Shown here piece after piece: positions 61,238 through 64,000 of a stretch of DNA of 64,000 nucleotides (positions are counted from its first letter, which is position 1; the number at the start of each line of letters is the position of its first letter). The translations under genes were made by a program, and so were the position numbers. The stretch comes from JBKQVT01 sp963727245 (lineage in GTDB: Bacteria > Planctomycetota > Planctomycetia > Pirellulales > Thermoguttaceae): positions 868,001 to 932,000 of the forward strand of contig CAVSFO010000001.1 of the NCBI GenBank assembly GCA_963727245.1, given 5' to 3'. The notes under the pieces were generated by a model, which saw only the letters and a list, made by a program, of their open reading frames with translations, was not told the origin of the DNA and made no database searches.

Positions 61238-62266
61238 ATGCAATACCGGCTTTCGACGCTGCTCTTGGCGTTCGTGGTCGTCTGGTCGTCGCTGGCGGTG
61301 TTCGGCATGGAATGGGGCGTTTCTGTTGCGGCTGTCCTCCTGGCGGTAGCGGCTTACATCCGCAGTGCTCCATCAATGCGGCAAGCCCTAATATACGTAC
61401 TCGCGGCCATCCTGTGCGGGCTCTGCGTGGTCGGACTGCTGGCATGGGTTCAGGAAGTTCAGGACGTTGGCCCGCGGCGGCGGGTAACCTGTGTTAACAA
61501 CCTCAAACAAATCGGCCTGGCGCTGTGCAACTACGAGTCTGTCACCGGTCGCTTTCCGCCGGCGGTCGTTGCCGACAAGCAGGGCAACGCGATGCATAGT
61601 TGGCGACTGCTTATCTTGCCGTACCTGGAATTCGGCACCATGTACAGCGCCTGCAATCTGCGCCAGCCTTGGAACGGCCCGACCAACAGCAAGTTCGCCG
61701 CCATGTCGGTGCCTGTCTTCTGTTGCCCGGCTGATCCATCGATCAACGGCCAGCCGGTAACGAGTTACGTGGCCGTCACAGGCCCCGGGACCGGCTGGGA
61801 CCGGTGGTCGCCAACGGGGAGGCCGCTGCGGGCGATGGTCGTCGAGGTGGCCAATTCCAACATTCCATGGATGAAGCCGAAAGACCTCACGCTGGAGGAA
61901 GCCTGCCGCCGCGTTGGCGACGGGACAGGCCCACGGATTTCCGGTCATCATTCAATCTCGGGTGGTTTCTTTTTCCAGGATGAGATGGTCACGCACGTCC
62001 TTGCCTCCGACGCGAGCGTTTGGAGCATCCCCGCCAATCTCCCGTCGGCGACGCTCCGCGGCTTGTTCACCGGCGACGAGAAGGCATGGAGGGTGTGCGA
62101 GGAGTTCGAAATGGCCCCGCCGCGGCGGATCAATTGGACCAATTGCACCGCGCTGGCAGTGCTCATTCTTTCTTACGGGGTGCTGTTGTTTCGTCCGCGC
62201 GATAAAGTGCTGCGGGCCGTGCACCCCGCGTCCCCAAGCCCACCGGCTGCGACCGGTGGGAACTGA
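61238..62266 (+). CDS. DUF1559-type (SBP_bac_10-like) exported/membrane protein
   Basis: A 342-residue protein. Instead of the usual prepilin-like N-terminus it has membrane helices (LSTLLLAFVVVWSSLAVFGM; ALIYVLAAILCGLCVVGLLA) followed by the DUF1559 core CVNNLKQIGLALCNYESVTG and RFPPAV. Later come GPRISGHHSISGGFFF and DEMVTHVLASDASV, the GDGSVRF-like end of the family, and a final hydrophobic segment near residue 310. GGGAGGA supports ATG 61238. The last ~12 residues, ending SPSPPAATGGN, and the stop codon are encoded by a family B repeat (62232-62325), so the natural C-terminus was probably replaced. Confidence 0.82.
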   Translation: MQYRLSTLLLAFVVVWSSLAVFGMEWGVSVAAVLLAVAAYIRSAPSMRQALIYVLAAILCGLCVVGLLAWVQEVQDVGPRRRVTCVNNLKQIGLALCNYESVTGRFPPAVVADKQGNAMHSWRLLILPYLEFGTMYSACNLRQPWNGPTNSKFAAMSVPVFCCPADPSINGQPVTSYVAVTGPGTGWDRWSPTGRPLRAMVVEVANSNIPWMKPKDLTLEEACRRVGDGTGPRISGHHSISGGFFFQDEMVTHVLASDASVWSIPANLPSATLRGLFTGDEKAWRVCEEFEMAPPRRINWTNCTALAVLILSYGVLLFRPRDKVLRAVHPASPSPPAATGGN

Positions 62267-62325
62267 TGCGGCAAACAGCGTTTTTTCAACGCCCGTTCCC
62301 ACCGGCCGCAGCCGGTGGGCTTGGG
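62232..62325. repeat. Dispersed inverted repeat (family B), copy 3, overlapping a gene end
   Basis: Closest to copy 2. Its left arm encodes the last residues and stop codon of the DUF1559-type gene. The right arm ends just before the convergent ABC-F gene's stop at 62364. Confidence 0.85.
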
Positions 62326-62363
62326 CGCAGGGGCCGGCGCGGCGACGGAGCGGGGATGCCGTT

Positions 62364-64000
62364 TCACTGGCCCTGCGTGCCAGCCGCCTCCAGTTCTTCC
62401 CAGCGGCGGTAGGCCGCGGCAATCTCGCTCTGCAGCGACTGGAGGCGCCCTTTCACGCGGACGATTTCGGCCGGGGCCTGGCGATAGAACGCCGCGTCGG
62501 CCGCCACGCTGTGGAGTTCGGCCAGCTCGGCTTCCAGGGCCTCGATCCGCGCCGGCAAGGCCGCCAACTCGCGCTGCTGGTTGTACGTCAGGCGCCGCGT
62601 CCGCTGCGGGGGCGACGGGCGCGGCTGCGGCCGGGCGGGCGCAGGCTTGGCCGGCGGCGGCGGTTCTTCCGGACGCTGCCGCAGCCAGTCGTCGTAGCCG
62701 CCCGCATATTCCTTGACCCGGCCCTCGCCCTCCAGCACCAGCGTGCTGGTCACCACGTTGTTGAGAAACTCGCGGTCGTGGCTGACCAACAGCAGCGTGC
62801 CGGCATAGCCGCTCAACAGTTCTTCCAGCAGTTCGAGCGTCTCCAGGTCCAGGTCGTTGGTCGGTTCGTCCATCACCAGCACGTTGGACGGCATGGTGAA
62901 AAGCCGGGCCAGCAGCAAGCGGTTCCGCTCGCCGCCCGAGAGCCGCGCCACGGGACCGCCGGCCTGCTCGGGGGTGAAGAGAAAATCGGCCAGGTAGCCG
63001 ATGATATGCCGCGTGCGGCCGTTGACCGTCACCGAATCGGCCCCGTCGCGGACGTTTTCGCGCACCGATTTCGTTTCGTCCAGTTGGGCATGGAGTTGGT
63101 CGAAGTACGCGACCTCCAGATGGGTTCCATGGCGCACGGTCCCCGACTGCGGCGGCAATTCACCCAGCAGCAGGCGCAGGAGCGTCGTCTTGCCCGAGCC
63201 GTTGGGTCCGATGAGCCCCACCCGGTCGCCCCGCATGATCATCGTGGAGAAGTCGCGGATGACGGCACGGTCGCCATAAGCGAAATGGACTCGCTTGGCT
63301 TCGATCACCAGCCGGCCCGTGCGCTGGGCCTGCTGGATCTCCATTTTCACGTCGCCGGGGCGCTCGCGGCGGGCGCGGCGGACTTCGCGGAGGGCCTCCA
63401 GGGCGCGGACCCGGCCTTCGTTGCGAGTGCGGCGGGCCTGGATGCCCGTGCGTATCCAAACCTCTTCCTGGGCCAACTTCTTGTCGAACCCGGCGTTCTG
63501 CCGGCTCTCGGTTTCCAGGGCCGCCTCCTTGCGGTCCAGGTACGTCGGGTAGTCGCACGACCAGCTTGTGAGCCGGCCGCGGTCGAGTTCCAGGATGCGG
63601 GTGGCCACTTTGCGGAGCAAGGCCCGATCGTGCGTGACCAGCAGCAGCGTGCCGCCGGAGCGGAGCAGGAAATCCTCCAGCCAGCGGATGGCGTCGATGT
63701 CCAGGTGATTGGTCGGCTCATCCAGGAGCAGGAGGTCCGGGCTGCCGGCCACGGCCTTGGCCAGGAGGACGCGGCGTTTCATGCCGGCGGAAAGGGTTGC
63801 CACGTCGGCGTCCGGCTCGAGGTCCATGCGCGAGATCACCGACTGGATTTGCTGGTCGATGCCCCAGCCGCCCTCGGCTTCCAGTGCGTGTTGGATGCGG
63901 CCCAGCTCCGCCTGAAGCTCGTTGCCGTGCTGGCCGGCCAGCCGGTTGGCCAGGCGGTGATACTCGGCCAGCAGTTCCGCCTTGCGTCCCAGTCCCCGGG
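62364..64000 (-). CDS. uup: ABC-F family ATPase, Uup-type (N-terminus beyond the window)
   Basis: About 545 C-terminal residues of a duplicated ATP-binding-cassette protein. The first cassette shows its signature LSAGMKRRVLLAKAV and Walker B LLLLDEPTNHLDID; its Walker A lies outside the window. The second has Walker A GPNGSGKTTLLRLLLG, signature LSGGERNRLLLARLF and Walker B VLVMDEPTNDLDLETLE. A linker (ARRTRNEGRVRALEALREVR) separates them, and the C-terminus is a coiled coil (LAALPARIEALEAELAELHS). That linker and coiled coil fit Uup rather than EttA, but this is a weak distinction. ABC-F proteins act on ribosomes or DNA structure and lack membrane domains. Confidence 0.9.
   Translation of the reverse strand, partial: RGLGRKAELLAEYHRLANRLAGQHGNELQAELGRIQHALEAEGGWGIDQQIQSVISRMDLEPDADVATLSAGMKRRVLLAKAVAGSPDLLLLDEPTNHLDIDAIRWLEDFLLRSGGTLLLVTHDRALLRKVATRILELDRGRLTSWSCDYPTYLDRKEAALETESRQNAGFDKKLAQEEVWIRTGIQARRTRNEGRVRALEALREVRRARRERPGDVKMEIQQAQRTGRLVIEAKRVHFAYGDRAVIRDFSTMIMRGDRVGLIGPNGSGKTTLLRLLLGELPPQSGTVRHGTHLEVAYFDQLHAQLDETKSVRENVRDGADSVTVNGRTRHIIGYLADFLFTPEQAGGPVARLSGGERNRLLLARLFTMPSNVLVMDEPTNDLDLETLELLEELLSGYAGTLLLVSHDREFLNNVVTSTLVLEGEGRVKEYAGGYDDWLRQRPEEPPPPAKPAPARPQPRPSPPQRTRRLTYNQQRELAALPARIEALEAELAELHSVAADAAFYRQAPAEIVRVKGRLQSLQSEIAAAYRRWEELEAAGTQGQ

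Noticed and set aside
1..64000. tRNA or rRNA genes
   Set aside because: No cloverleaf with a TTCGA-type arm or rRNA-like stretch was found by eye; a tRNAscan-SE run would settle it.

Overview
The window looks like a piece of a high-GC planctomycete chromosome (Planctomycetota, probably Pirellulales or a close relative). The reasons are family content rather than a marker gene: PEP-CTERM proteins with autotransporter-type strand repeats, an N-terminal FEQLEGRTMLS motif, a DUF1559-type protein, a Tat-exported Gfo/Idh/MocA oxidoreductase beside a DUF1080 glycoside hydrolase, long leucine-rich-repeat and HEAT-repeat proteins, and an lpxA gene. No rRNA, tRNA, CRISPR array, transposase or phage gene was recognised.

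Layout. 1-5 kb: start of dnaE and an FHA protein (minus), a TrpB2-type PLP enzyme, lpxA, and a TIM-barrel sugar isomerase. 5-14.5 kb: two large PEP-CTERM surface proteins (minus), both frameshifted, flanking a secreted repeat protein. 15-21.7 kb: a methyltransferase followed by an AmmeMemoRadiSam-type cluster: a Memo-AMMECR1 fusion lipoprotein, a membrane spermidine-synthase-like protein, a small haem-protein-like membrane protein, and a radical SAM enzyme with a twin-arginine signal. 22-31.5 kb: an FGE-sulfatase-domain protein, an orphan LuxR-type response regulator and a 2469-residue PEP-CTERM adhesin-like protein. 31.7-45.4 kb: HEAT protein, SnoaL-like protein, Gly-rich TPR protein, three LRR proteins, the Gfo/Idh/MocA and DUF1080 pair, and an NmrA-like protein. 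45.6-64 kb: HU-like protein, PAP2 phosphatase fused to an SMR transporter, DUF2156 protein, GNAT-like protein, GH36-like glycosidase, threonine aldolase, two divergent GT4 glycosyltransferases, another LRR protein, a HAD phosphatase, small membrane or lipoproteins, a DUF1559-type protein and an ABC-F ATPase running off the end.

Three things stand out. First, both giant strand-repeat PEP-CTERM genes (starts at 14487 minus and 24064 plus) carry the same promoter and the same roughly 195-nt leader. The leader has conserved hairpins and ends in a terminator-like stem with a T-tract, so it is a candidate structured regulatory RNA or attenuator. Second, the AmmeMemoRadiSam cluster appears to act outside the cytoplasm: a lipobox on the Memo-AMMECR1 protein, a Tat-like signal on the radical SAM protein, and a membrane protein with two histidines between them. 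Third, intergenic spaces are littered with several families of long perfect hairpins that recur across the window.

A caution: at least nine single-base frameshifts break otherwise conserved genes. This many in ordinary enzymes suggests uncorrected sequencing indels (for example a long-read or metagenome assembly) rather than nine real pseudogenes. Those genes are given as merged coordinates with the break point stated.
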